This document shows, in pieces, positions 7,685-15,708 of a DNA stretch of 29,037 nucleotides. The DNA comes from JAQVWU01 sp964628455 (GTDB lineage Bacteria > Bacillota > Clostridia > Oscillospirales > CAG-272), in assembly GCA_964628455.1 (NCBI GenBank), contig CAZVPD010000024.1, positions 1 through 29,037 of the forward strand, in the 5' to 3' direction. The notes below the pieces were generated by a model that was not told the DNA's origin, did no database searches, and saw only the letters and a program-made list of their open reading frames with translations. The position numbers and the translations under genes are program-made. The stretch's first letter is position 1; the number at the start of each line of letters is the position of its first letter.

Positions 7685-7726
7685 ATTCTTTATTCTTTAT
7701 TCTTTATTCTTTATTCTTTATTCTTA
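7685..7726. repeat. Tandem heptamer array, six copies
   Basis: Five perfect copies of ATTCTTT (7685-7719) are followed by one copy ending in A (7720-7726). In the direction of yycJ transcription this reads as consecutive AAAGAAT units. The array begins 18 bases upstream of the yycJ start codon, in the 134-base gap between yycJ and the small membrane protein gene. Tracts like this can gain or lose units by polymerase slippage. Confidence 0.9.
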
Positions 7727-7765
7727 AATTCTATAATTCTTGAATTTTTGAATTCTATAATTCTT
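7727..7765. repeat. 15-base direct repeat with TAGAAT boxes
   Basis: AATTCTATAATTCTT occurs at 7727-7741 and again at 7751-7765, joined by an A/T-rich GAATTTTTG-like spacer. Read on the minus strand each copy contains TATAGAAT, which resembles a sigma-A -10 box. No good -35 box is evident. Together with the heptamers it makes about 90 bases of nested AT-rich repeats upstream of yycJ. Confidence 0.7.
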
Positions 7766-7801
7766 AAATTCTTGAATTCCTGACTTATAATTTTCCGCGC
7801 G

Positions 7802-8197
7802 TCAGCTGTTGATCCCCGAGAAAAAATTCAGATATACGAGGTCAAACGCGAAGGTCAGAAGCAGGGGTATGATAAAAAACAGCAGGACGCGCGCGATTTT
7901 CCTGCGCCTGCCGTCGGCCAGGAGATACGCGTCCTTCCTCTCTTCATCCCACAGGCCGGGCAGCATTTCGCGCCCGGGAGGTTTTGTGTCGAAACCCCGG
8001 TTCAGAATGATAAAAGTAATGAGCAGGACAAGCAGAAGTCCCAGATACAGCGGAACAACCGGCTTGAATTCAGCCCGGCAGCCGGCAGCGTAAATACCGT
8101 AAATGACGATAAAAGAAAGGGCAAGCAGGATAAGCTGCCGAAGCTTGCTTTTTTTCGGTTCTTCCCTGCGGGAAACGGTGTTTTTTTTATGGCTCAT
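7802..8197 (-). CDS. Small membrane protein, three predicted helices
   Basis: I do not recognise this 131-residue protein. It begins with a Lys/Arg-rich cytoplasmic-type head, then hydrophobic segments at about residues 21-38, 47-66 and 102-124. The loop between the second and third is charged and contains a Trp-Asp-Glu-Glu-Arg-Lys-Asp stretch. AGGGAGA lies just upstream of the ATG. It follows galactokinase after 27 bases and is probably on the same transcript, but nothing in it suggests a role in sugar uptake. The amino-acid and codon make-up looks like that of its neighbours. Confidence 0.65.
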   Translation of the reverse strand: MSHKKNTVSRREEPKKSKLRQLILLALSFIVIYGIYAAGCRAEFKPVVPLYLGLLLVLLITFIILNRGFDTKPPGREMLPGLWDEERKDAYLLADGRRRKIARVLLFFIIPLLLTFAFDLVYLNFFSGINS

Positions 8198-8224
8198 TTT
8201 TCTCCCTTAAGGATCTGCCGTCTG

Positions 8225-9508
8225 TCAGATTTCGGCCGCTCCGGTCATGCGCACGTTGAGTACGGCGCAGGAGTCTCTGCCGAACAGCGCTTCAAGCGAA
8301 TCTTTGAAAGAAGGCACATAGGCATGAGGAACAAAAGCCTGTATCGTGCCGGCGAAACCGCCGCCGTGAACGCGTACCGCCGATTTTTCCTTACACCCGG
8401 CAAGGCTGTTTTCGGCTAAGCAGAGCGCGAGGGCCAGTCCCTGTTCATCGGGCTTTTTTACCGTATAGATATTCTGAAGCCAGCGAAAACTCGACAGGCC
8501 CGATGAGGAGACCCCGTCAAGAAACGCCGCCGTATCACCGCGGCCGAGGGCTTCCGCCTGAAAGGCGACACGTTCGTTTTCTCCTGTAAAATGAAGTGCG
8601 CGGAGCACGGCGCGGTCTCCGAAACGTTCGCGCAGCGCGGGTGCCGAAGAAATCACGTCGTCCGAAGTCAGCCCGCGAAGCACTTCCCGCCCGAAAAACG
8701 AAGCGACCGCTTTCATCTCCGAAGGGATCGATGCATAGTCCTCGTTCAGGTCGGCATGACTGCCGCCGGTATTCACGACGCACAGGCTGTATCCGGCATC
8801 CGAAAGGCTGAAATCCAGCTTATCGATCACGGGACTGCGCGGATCGCAGAAATCAATCGCGACAAATCCGCCGACGGCGCAGGCTGTCTGGTCCATCAGC
8901 CCGCAGGGTTTGCCGAAGAATACATTCTCCGCATACTGCGCGATTTTTGCTATCTGAGGGGGTTCTGCTTTTCCGCCGTTAAAAAAATGATTTAAAATAT
9001 TGCCGACCATCACTTCGAATGCTGCGGAAGAAGACAAACCCGAACCCTTGAGGACATCCGAAACCGTGTAGGCGTCAAACGCGCCGATCTTCAAGCCGTT
9101 GTTCTCAAACCCCGCGCACATGCCTGCGATAATGGCCGAAGAATCAAACTTTTTCGCATTCTCCGGCATAAGCGAATTCAAAGAAACCGTATCCTGCGGA
9201 AAACCCTCGCTTTTGATCCGGATCACATCGCTGTCCGATACCGATGCTACCGCTATGATATCCATGTTTACGGCCGCGGCGATCACCCGTCCGTGATTAT
9301 GGTCCGTATGATTGCCCGAAATCTCACTGCGTCCGGGAACGGAAAACAGACGCACCTCACGGTCTTCGCCGTACAGCGCGGCAAAAGCGTCAGCTGCGTC
9401 CGCATAACGCCGCCGCTGAAATGCAGCCGCTTCCGAGCCGTAAACAGCGGCAAGCCTTTGGTCCAGTTCTCCGTCATAAAGGGCTTTTTTTATCCGGCAT
9501 ACGTTCAT
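8225..9508 (-). CDS. galK: Galactokinase-family GHMP kinase
   Basis: This 427-residue GHMP-superfamily kinase is expected to phosphorylate galactose at C1 as the entry step of the Leloir pathway. The galactokinase signature appears as PGRSEISGNHTDHNHG (58-73). The phosphate-binding loop is LKGSGLSSSAAF (153-164), the catalytic-Asp motif is CGLMDQTAC (202-210, Asp206), and the third GHMP motif is HGGGFAG (381-387). In classic GalK the signature reads GEHTDY; here Glu is Asn and Tyr is His, as in a clostridial sub-branch usually still called galactokinase, so the exact sugar is less certain. No galT, galE or transporter is beside it. It is first in its transcript, with its own promoter at 9549-9577. 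Confidence 0.88.
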   Translation of the reverse strand: MNVCRIKKALYDGELDQRLAAVYGSEAAAFQRRRYADAADAFAALYGEDREVRLFSVPGRSEISGNHTDHNHGRVIAAAVNMDIIAVASVSDSDVIRIKSEGFPQDTVSLNSLMPENAKKFDSSAIIAGMCAGFENNGLKIGAFDAYTVSDVLKGSGLSSSAAFEVMVGNILNHFFNGGKAEPPQIAKIAQYAENVFFGKPCGLMDQTACAVGGFVAIDFCDPRSPVIDKLDFSLSDAGYSLCVVNTGGSHADLNEDYASIPSEMKAVASFFGREVLRGLTSDDVISSAPALRERFGDRAVLRALHFTGENERVAFQAEALGRGDTAAFLDGVSSSGLSSFRWLQNIYTVKKPDEQGLALALCLAENSLAGCKEKSAVRVHGGGFAGTIQAFVPHAYVPSFKDSLEALFGRDSCAVLNVRMTGAAEI

Positions 9509-9548
9509 GAAAATGATTCTCCCGTCAAAAATCGATCGTATTTTAAAT

Positions 9549-9577
9549 ATTATAACAGTTCATAAAACTTTATTCAA
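9549..9577 (-). promoter_or_regulatory. galK promoter
   Basis: On the minus strand TTGAAT (plus coordinates 9572-9577), a 17-base spacer and TATAAT (9549-9554) form a good sigma-A promoter. It lies about 40 bases upstream of the galK ATG and just past the mnmG terminator, so it starts a new transcript. Confidence 0.7.
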
Positions 9578-9631
9578 TATATAAGGCGCATAAATATGTT
9601 AAAAAATATAGAAGCGGCTCCGTTTCCGAAA

Positions 9632-9666
9632 AAAAAACCGGAACGCGTCGGGAGTTCCGGTTTTTT
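9632..9666. terminator. Terminator at the end of mnmG
   Basis: GTTCCGG (9654-9660) pairs with CCGGAAC (9638-9644) around a nine-base loop. The arms are extended by A/T pairing between the flanking A-run and T-run. Read on the minus strand the hairpin begins at the mnmG stop codon and ends in a T-run, so it closes the zapA-to-mnmG transcript. Confidence 0.85.
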
Positions 9667-11573
9667 TACCTGCCGTTTTTACTTTTCAGACGGATGATCA
9701 GCACCGAGATATCGGCAGGACTGACTCCGGATATGCGCGATGCCTGACCGAGGCTGACCGGACGGTGCTTCATCAGTTTCTGACGGGCTTCGATCCTGAT
9801 GCCCTTGACCGTGCTGTAATCGAAATCAGGCGGAATCAGCCTGTCCTCCATTTTCCGGAACCGTTCGGCTTCGGCTTTCTGTCTTTTTATATATCCTTCG
9901 TATTTGATGGCGATCTGAGCCGATTCAAACACACGGCTGTCAAGCGGGGGACGGCCCGGGTCCAGGGGGGCAAGTTTTTCGTAATCCAGTTCCGGGCGGC
10001 GTATAAGGTCGGATAATTTCACGCCTGTTGACAGCAGAGAAGTGTTATACCGGGCGAGCAGCGCATTGATGTCCTCCCGCGGAGGTACGACGGTGCTTTC
10101 GGCGCGCTCGATCTCCTCCCCGACCAGACGGAATCCGGCCATGCGCGCGTCATATCGCTCTTTTGACAGCAGTCCGGTCAGGTAGCCGGCTTCCGACAGG
10201 CGTTCGGCTGCGTTATCCTGCCGGAGCAGCAGCCTGTATTCGGAACGCGAAGTCATAACGCGGTAGGGCTCGTTTGTCCCTTTTGTGACCAGATCATCGA
10301 TCAGCATTCCTATATAGGAACTGTCCCGGGTAAGAATAAGCGGCTGCCGGCCTTTGATTTTCATCGCCGCGTTGATTCCGCAGATCAGACCCTGCGCGGC
10401 CGCCTCCTCGTATCCGGATGTTCCGTTGAACTGACCGGCGCCGTATAAACCGCCGATAGCCTTGAATTCAAGGGTCGGATCCAACTGTGTGGAGTCGATG
10501 CAGTCATATTCGATGGCATAAGCCGGGCGCATCATCTGCGCGCGGGCAAAGCCCGGCAGCGTATGAAGCATGCGCTGCTGTACTTCTTCGGGCAGAGAAG
10601 AGGAAAAGCCCTGGATATACATCTCCTTCGTATCGGCCCCCATAGGTTCGACAAACAGCTGGTGGCGCTCTTTGTCGGCGAAACGTACCACTTTATCTTC
10701 TATGCTCGGACAATAGCGCGGTCCCGTCCCCTCGATTTTTCCGGAAAAAAGCGGCGAACGGTGCAGGTTGGCACGGATAATATCGTGCGTTTCTTTTTGC
10801 GTATAGACGATATGACAGGGGATCTGAGCGCGCGCATTGAGCTGCGCCGGGTCGGTCAGATCGGAATAGGGTATGATCGTCTCGTCGCCGTTCTGTATTT
10901 CAAGTGCGCTGAAATCGATCGAGTCGGCATGGACCCTCGGAGGCGTTCCCGTTTTAAACCGCATAAGGGTGACGCCCTCCCGCAGGAGCGCTCGGTTCAG
11001 CCCCACGGCGGGCAGCATTCCGTCGGGACCCGACGCATATGCGACGTCTCCGATAATAATACGGCCGCGCAGATAGGTCCCCGTGCAGAGAATCGCCGCC
11101 TGAACGAACCACTGCGCACCGAGTCTTGTGATCACGCCGGTGATTTTTCCGTTCTCCACCGTGAAATCGGTTATTTCCGCCTGTATCAGGCTGAGATTTT
11201 TTTGATTTTCGAGTATGCTTTTTATGATCGTTTTATAGCGGGGGCGGTCGGCCTGTACCCGTTTGGAATGTACGGCAGGCCCTTTTCCGAGGTTCAGGGT
11301 CCGGCTCTGAAGAGTCACGGCATCGGCGGCGCGTCCCATTTCTCCGCCGAGGGCGTCGATTTCGTATACAAGATGCCCTTTGCCGGTCCCGCCGATGGCG
11401 GGATTGCAGGGCATATTGGCCACCGCATCGAGATTTATAGTAAAAAGAAGCGTACGCAGCCCCAGCCGGGCGGCGGCAAGCGCCGCTTCGACGCCGGCAT
11501 GTCCCGCGCCGACAACAGCCACATCCGCTTCGCCGGCAAAGTAACATCCGTCGTTTATATGTTCGGTTTCCAT
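9666..11573 (-). CDS. mnmG: tRNA uridine-5-carboxymethylaminomethyl modification enzyme MnmG
   Basis: MnmG (GidA) works with MnmE to install the carboxymethylaminomethyl group on the wobble uridine of certain tRNAs, using FAD, NADH and a folate one-carbon donor. The 635-residue length is normal. The FAD-binding Gly motif is VVGAGHAGVEAA (20-31), and the family signature NPAIGGTGKGHLVYEID follows. GPRYCPSIEDKVVRF and AGQFNGTSGYEEAA are also classic. The C-terminal helical tail (SRISGVSPADISVL) is the MnmE/tRNA-binding end. In many bacteria mnmG sits near the origin with mnmE and rsmG; here it ends a run after pgsA, separated by 36 bases with a GGAG site. mnmE is not in the window. Confidence 0.98.
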   Translation of the reverse strand: METEHINDGCYFAGEADVAVVGAGHAGVEAALAAARLGLRTLLFTINLDAVANMPCNPAIGGTGKGHLVYEIDALGGEMGRAADAVTLQSRTLNLGKGPAVHSKRVQADRPRYKTIIKSILENQKNLSLIQAEITDFTVENGKITGVITRLGAQWFVQAAILCTGTYLRGRIIIGDVAYASGPDGMLPAVGLNRALLREGVTLMRFKTGTPPRVHADSIDFSALEIQNGDETIIPYSDLTDPAQLNARAQIPCHIVYTQKETHDIIRANLHRSPLFSGKIEGTGPRYCPSIEDKVVRFADKERHQLFVEPMGADTKEMYIQGFSSSLPEEVQQRMLHTLPGFARAQMMRPAYAIEYDCIDSTQLDPTLEFKAIGGLYGAGQFNGTSGYEEAAAQGLICGINAAMKIKGRQPLILTRDSSYIGMLIDDLVTKGTNEPYRVMTSRSEYRLLLRQDNAAERLSEAGYLTGLLSKERYDARMAGFRLVGEEIERAESTVVPPREDINALLARYNTSLLSTGVKLSDLIRRPELDYEKLAPLDPGRPPLDSRVFESAQIAIKYEGYIKRQKAEAERFRKMEDRLIPPDFDYSTVKGIRIEARQKLMKHRPVSLGQASRISGVSPADISVLIIRLKSKNGR

Positions 11574-11609
11574 CCGTAAACTCCGTCGAATATAGTTTGA
11601 CTTAAAAAA

Positions 11610-12206
11610 TTATTTATCGGGATCCAAAAGCGGCCAGTAAACACGGAAATATTCCCAGCCGGACCACACCGTCATCACGGTCATGACAGCCGTTGTAAAG
11701 TATGAAGGTATGAAAAACGTGTCAAAAGGCAAAAGGCCTTCGAGCAATATCGTCAGTATGCAGATCATCTGAGAAACGGTCTTGATCTTGCCGAGTATGC
11801 CGGCTGCGATGACAATCCCCTGTTTCTGTGATGCGATCATGCGCATGGAGGTGACGGCGGTTTCGCGGAGGATGACGATCAGCACCGCCCATACGAACAC
11901 CGAAACAAACTGCTTTTCATCGGCAAAACGCACCATCACGGCAAGCATGGCGCCGAAAATCAAAAGCTTGTCGGCCAGAGGGTCGAGAAATTTACCGAAA
12001 TCGGTTATCAAATGATACCTGCGGGCGATCGCGCCGTCGAGCATATCGGTGAATGCGGTCAGGCCGAAAAGGGCAGCCGCAGCCAGCCGCCAGATCACAT
12101 CGCCCTCAAAAACAGGATAGATGATCACGGCCATGCAGAACGGGATCAGTATCAGGCGCAGAACAGTGAGTTTATTCGGAAGATTCAGCTTCATTGATTC
12201 TATCAT
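11610..12206 (-). CDS. pgsA: CDP-diacylglycerol-glycerol-3-phosphate 3-phosphatidyltransferase
   Basis: PgsA makes phosphatidylglycerol phosphate, the committed step to phosphatidylglycerol and cardiolipin, in the cytoplasmic membrane. The 198-residue protein carries the complete CDP-alcohol phosphatidyltransferase motif: Asp57-Gly58-x2-Ala61-Arg62, Gly71, Asp75, Asp79, with the additional Asp54. Hydrophobic helices flank it (about 13-33, 38-55, 82-100 and later). The N-terminal NLPNKLTVLRL is typical of PgsA. Two starts are possible, this one or the in-frame Met six residues in (12191); AGAAAGG lies immediately before the first and 13 bases before the second. The spacing to the HI0933-like gene is 45 bases and to mnmG 36, consistent with one operon. 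Confidence 0.95.
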   Translation of the reverse strand: MIESMKLNLPNKLTVLRLILIPFCMAVIIYPVFEGDVIWRLAAAALFGLTAFTDMLDGAIARRYHLITDFGKFLDPLADKLLIFGAMLAVMVRFADEKQFVSVFVWAVLIVILRETAVTSMRMIASQKQGIVIAAGILGKIKTVSQMICILTILLEGLLPFDTFFIPSYFTTAVMTVMTVWSGWEYFRVYWPLLDPDK

Positions 12207-12251
12207 GCCTTTCTCAGGAAAGTTTAACGGTATGCCCGGGAATACCGGTAT

Positions 12252-13472
12252 TTATTCCGCCGCTGCCGCCGCTGCCGCCGCGCGTGCCGTACAGAAGGCG
12301 ATCTGCAGATTATAACCGCCTGTATAAGCGTCAACATCCAGCACTTCACCTGCGAAATAAAGGTTTTTTACCAGTTTCGACTCCATCGTTTTCGGATTGA
12401 CTTCATGGACCGCCACACCGCCCCGCGTTACAACCGCTTCCTCAATGGGACGGAAACGGCGGTAGGTCAGCGAAAGCGAACGAAGCAGGCAAAGCAGGCT
12501 GTATCTCTCCGCCCGTGTCACAAGGTTAACTTTCTTCCGGCCGTCGATTCCTGAAAGGCGGACGATAACGGGAATAAGCTTCGCGGGAAGCAGATCATTC
12601 AGCGCGTTTGTGAAATCGCGGTTGGTATATTTCGAAAAATCGGACAGAATACGCGCGTCGAGTGTCGCCTCATCCAAAGCCGGCTTGAGATTGATCCTGA
12701 TTTTATACGATCCTTTCGGTTTCATGTGCGCGGACATCGACAGGATGACAGGTCCCGACAGACCGAAATGCGTAAACAAGAGCTCGCCGAAATCCGAAAA
12801 AACGGTTTTACCGGTTTCTGTTTCGACAAGATCCGCCGACACGTTGCGCAGGGACAGGCCCTGCAGTTCGGCGCACCATTTTTCATCTGTTTCAACGGGG
12901 ACCAGGGAAGGCGAAGGACTGACGATCGTATGGCCGAGGGACCCTGCGATCCGGTATCCGTCCCCGACCGAACCGGTCAGCGGATAGGAGCATCCCCCCG
13001 TACACAGGATGACGCGCTCAAAAGGATACTCCCCACGTGCGGTGACAACGGCACTTACGGCTCCCCCGGTGACCGTAACAGCCGTGACAGCTTCGTGAAC
13101 CACTTTGCAGGATGCATAGCGCCGCAGGGCGGCGACAATATCCGAGGCCTTGTCGGAAACGGGAAAGACCCTGCCGCCCCGTTCGGTCTTCACGGGAACG
13201 CCGTGTTCCTCAAAGAAGCGTATGACAGCCGAAGGGGAAAACGCGCCGGCAGCGCTCATCAGAAAACGCGGATTGGAAATGACGTTGGCTATAAAATCCG
13301 CAGGGGAGCAGTCGTTTGTAATGTTGCACCTTCCCTTTCCCGTTATTCCGAGCTTGAGGGCGGTACGGTTCATTTTTTCAAACAAAGTTACGCTGCAGTG
13401 CAGTTCGGTCAGGGTTCCCGCGGCCATGAGCCCTGCCGCTCCGCCGCCTATGACGGCAATTCCGTGTGACAT
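12252..13472 (-). CDS. HI0933-like NAD(P)/FAD-dependent oxidoreductase
   Basis: This flavoprotein of the HI0933/YhiN family has 406 residues from this start. It opens with a Rossmann FAD-binding segment (IAVIGGGAAGLMAAG) and has the family block LGITGKGRCNITND shortly after. The C-terminal segment has the typical FAD-contact pattern GEVLDVDAYTGGYNLQIAF. The physiological substrate is unknown; some annotations use aminoacetone oxidase. An in-frame ATG at 13496 would add eight residues and abut the preceding stop codon, but it has no ribosome site and the Rossmann strand begins right after the ATG at 13472, so I chose the latter. The protein ends in eight alanines before a final Glu, encoded by 2.7 copies of a 9-base unit (12258-12281). 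Confidence 0.88.
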   Translation of the reverse strand: MSHGIAVIGGGAAGLMAAGTLTELHCSVTLFEKMNRTALKLGITGKGRCNITNDCSPADFIANVISNPRFLMSAAGAFSPSAVIRFFEEHGVPVKTERGGRVFPVSDKASDIVAALRRYASCKVVHEAVTAVTVTGGAVSAVVTARGEYPFERVILCTGGCSYPLTGSVGDGYRIAGSLGHTIVSPSPSLVPVETDEKWCAELQGLSLRNVSADLVETETGKTVFSDFGELLFTHFGLSGPVILSMSAHMKPKGSYKIRINLKPALDEATLDARILSDFSKYTNRDFTNALNDLLPAKLIPVIVRLSGIDGRKKVNLVTRAERYSLLCLLRSLSLTYRRFRPIEEAVVTRGGVAVHEVNPKTMESKLVKNLYFAGEVLDVDAYTGGYNLQIAFCTARAAAAAAAAE

Positions 13473-13496
13473 GTTTCCCGCTTTCGTTTCAAGCAT

Positions 13497-14354
13497 TTAA
13501 TTTTTGTCATATACATCGTATTCATGCCAGATGGCTTCAAGCCTGCCGAAAATCTCTTCAAGCTCATTCTTTTTTTTGCGGCTGATCGCGACGATCAAAG
13601 CGTTTATAACAGACAGAGGCGCCACAAGCGAATCGACAAAAGAGGCCATATCGCTCTTTGCGGTAAGCAAAACGGAGGCGTGGCGGGCAATGGGAGAAAC
13701 AGCACTGTCCGTCAGGGCAATGATCTGCGCTCCGCTGCGTTTGGCATAGCCGACCGCATTGATGATCCTTTTTGAATAACGCGGAAAGCTGATCGCTATG
13801 ACCACATCGCCTTCGGCCACGTGCAGAAGCTGTTCGAATATTTCATTTCCGCCCGAAGCATGAACGGGATATACATTGCTGAATATCAGGTTCAGGCTGA
13901 ATCCCAGAAAAGAAGCGAGGGACGACGAGGTGCGCGCGCCGGCAACATAAATGGTCCGGGCGGACAGTATCATATCGACGGCACGGTCAAAATCGGTGCG
14001 GCTGATGCTTTCAAGCGTGTTTCTGATTTTTTCGATATCGGAGTTAAGAACGTTATCAAGCACATCCGCATTGCCTATACGGTCGTTTGTGATCTCGACT
14101 CTCTGGATTGCGGTCAGGCGCGTCCGTATCAGTTCGCGCAGGGCCTGCTGCAGAGACGGATACCCGTCAAAACCCATCTCACCGGCGAAGCGGACAACGG
14201 TCGACTCGGATACGCCGACAAGCGCACCCAGTTTCGAAGCCGTCATATAGGCCGCCTTATCGTAATGTTCGCAGATATAAATGCCGATCGCGCGCTGACT
14301 TTTCGAAAGCGCCGGAACCGATTCTTTTATATGCTGAAGCAGGTCTTCCGCCAT
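13497..14354 (-). CDS. MurR/RpiR-family transcriptional regulator
   Basis: The 285-residue protein has the two-domain layout of RpiR-type regulators. The N-terminal helix-turn-helix domain (about residues 1-77) contains LSKSQRAIGIYICEHYDKAA and the recognition part VGVSESTVVRFAGEMGFDGYP. The C-terminal SIS sugar-phosphate isomerase domain (about 125-250) has IYVAGARTSSSLA and GDVVIAISFPRYSKRI, the latter expected to bind a phosphosugar effector. Such proteins usually control catabolism of sugars or amino sugars, yet its neighbours are purD and an HI0933-like gene, so its targets are probably elsewhere; galK on another transcript is the only sugar gene near. It starts 24 bases after purD ends and is probably in the same operon. 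Confidence 0.92.
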   Translation of the reverse strand: MAEDLLQHIKESVPALSKSQRAIGIYICEHYDKAAYMTASKLGALVGVSESTVVRFAGEMGFDGYPSLQQALRELIRTRLTAIQRVEITNDRIGNADVLDNVLNSDIEKIRNTLESISRTDFDRAVDMILSARTIYVAGARTSSSLASFLGFSLNLIFSNVYPVHASGGNEIFEQLLHVAEGDVVIAISFPRYSKRIINAVGYAKRSGAQIIALTDSAVSPIARHASVLLTAKSDMASFVDSLVAPLSVINALIVAISRKKKNELEEIFGRLEAIWHEYDVYDKN

Positions 14355-14378
14355 AATTTCCGTCCTTTGCCGTCTGTT

Positions 14379-15665
14379 TTAATGTATGATTCTGCCGATA
14401 TCGCGCCTGTAGTGCATCTGATCGAATCTGATCAGGGAGACCGCTTCATACGCCTGCCGGACGGCGTCGTCAAGCGCCGCCGCTTTTGCGGTAACCCCCA
14501 GAACTCGGCCGCCGTTTGTTAAAATCCTTCCGTCCCCGCCGAACCCGGTCCCGGCATGGTACACATAAACGCCGTCCAGTACCGCTGCCCGGTCAAGGCC
14601 TGTTATCTCATACCCTTTTTTATAACCGAGCGGATACCCGCCCGATGCTATGACGACGCAGGCAGCCGCGCCTTCGTCCCACTCGATTTCGGTTTCGGCG
14701 AGCCTGCCGTCGATTACGGCGTCGATGATGTCGAGTAAATCCGTTTTCAGGCGGGGCAGAACCGCCTGTGTTTCGGGATCTCCAAAACGCGCGTTGTATT
14801 CCACCACGCGGGGACCGGTCGGAGTCAGCATCATCTGAAAATAAATCACACCCGAGAAAATTCTGTTTTCCGCTTCCATCGCCCGTATGGTGGGGATATA
14901 AATTTCATCCATGCAGCGCGCGGCAATACCGGGTGTATAATGCAGACTGGGTGAAAAAGCGCCCATGCCTCCCGTATTGAGCCCCAGATCGCCGTCCAGC
15001 GCTCTTTTATGGTCCTGAGATGAAACCATCGGAACGACGGTTTTGCCGTCCGTAAAGGCCAGAACGGTCACCTCGGGACCGGTCATATATTCCTCTATCA
15101 CAACGCGGGCTCCCGAGTCGCCGAACACGCGTTCATCCATAATGGAACGGACCGCTTCCTCCGCTTCCCCGTAACCTGATGCGATGACCGCTCCTTTGCC
15201 GAGTGCGAGGCCGTCCGCTTTGATCACCGCGGGATACATGTCCCTCAGCCGGATGTAAGCCAGAGCTTTTTCCGAATGTTCGAAAACCTCATAGGAAGCG
15301 GTCGGAATGCCGTATTTTTTCATCAGAGCTTTTGAAAAAACCTTGCTTCCTTCAATCAGCGCCGCGTTCCTTTTCGGTCCGAAAGCGCGGATGCCCGCTT
15401 CGGTAAGCCGGTCGACCGCTCCGAGCATCAGGGGATCGTCCGGCGCGACGAAAACAAGACCGGCTTTTTTTTCAACGGCGGCGGCAACGATTCCGCCGAT
15501 ATCGTTTGCGGCAACCGGAAGGCACTCCGCCAGCGAAGCGATGCCTGCGTTTCCTGGAGCGGCATACAATTTACCCGCCCGGGAGCTTTCGGACAGCTTT
15601 TTGATGATGGCGTGTTCGCGCCCGCCGCCCCCGACCACCAGAATATCCGTTTTTTTATCAAACAT
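14379..15665 (-). CDS. purD: Phosphoribosylamine-glycine ligase
   Basis: PurD joins glycine to 5-phosphoribosylamine using ATP, the second step of purine synthesis. The 428-residue protein opens with the family hallmark LVVGGGGREHAI (9-20) and APGNAG. The ATP-grasp part follows with YPAVIKADGLALGKG. DHKRALDGDLGLNTGGMGAFSP and the metal-binding NARFGDPETQ are strictly typical. No other pur genes are adjacent, so purine synthesis is scattered in this genome or purD has moved into this run. The gene follows the U32 protein after 43 bases with no visible riboswitch or promoter between them. Confidence 0.98.
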   Translation of the reverse strand: MFDKKTDILVVGGGGREHAIIKKLSESSRAGKLYAAPGNAGIASLAECLPVAANDIGGIVAAAVEKKAGLVFVAPDDPLMLGAVDRLTEAGIRAFGPKRNAALIEGSKVFSKALMKKYGIPTASYEVFEHSEKALAYIRLRDMYPAVIKADGLALGKGAVIASGYGEAEEAVRSIMDERVFGDSGARVVIEEYMTGPEVTVLAFTDGKTVVPMVSSQDHKRALDGDLGLNTGGMGAFSPSLHYTPGIAARCMDEIYIPTIRAMEAENRIFSGVIYFQMMLTPTGPRVVEYNARFGDPETQAVLPRLKTDLLDIIDAVIDGRLAETEIEWDEGAAACVVIASGGYPLGYKKGYEITGLDRAAVLDGVYVYHAGTGFGGDGRILTNGGRVLGVTAKAAALDDAVRQAYEAVSLIRFDQMHYRRDIGRIIH

Positions 15666-15708
15666 AACTGTGACTCCTGTCCAATCGTTTTAATCGGTCT
15701 GCCTGCCG

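Noticed and set aside
7685..7726. CRISPR array
   Set aside because: Units are 7 bases with no spacers; this is a simple tandem repeat.
10563..11579. Long open frame (338 codons) on the plus strand opposite mnmG
   Set aside because: It is the antisense shadow of a full-length, unmistakable mnmG; its translation is basic and shows no family pattern.
12726..13469. Open frame of 247 codons on the plus strand opposite the HI0933-like gene
   Set aside because: Antisense shadow with low-complexity basic composition; the minus-strand flavoprotein explains the codon bias.
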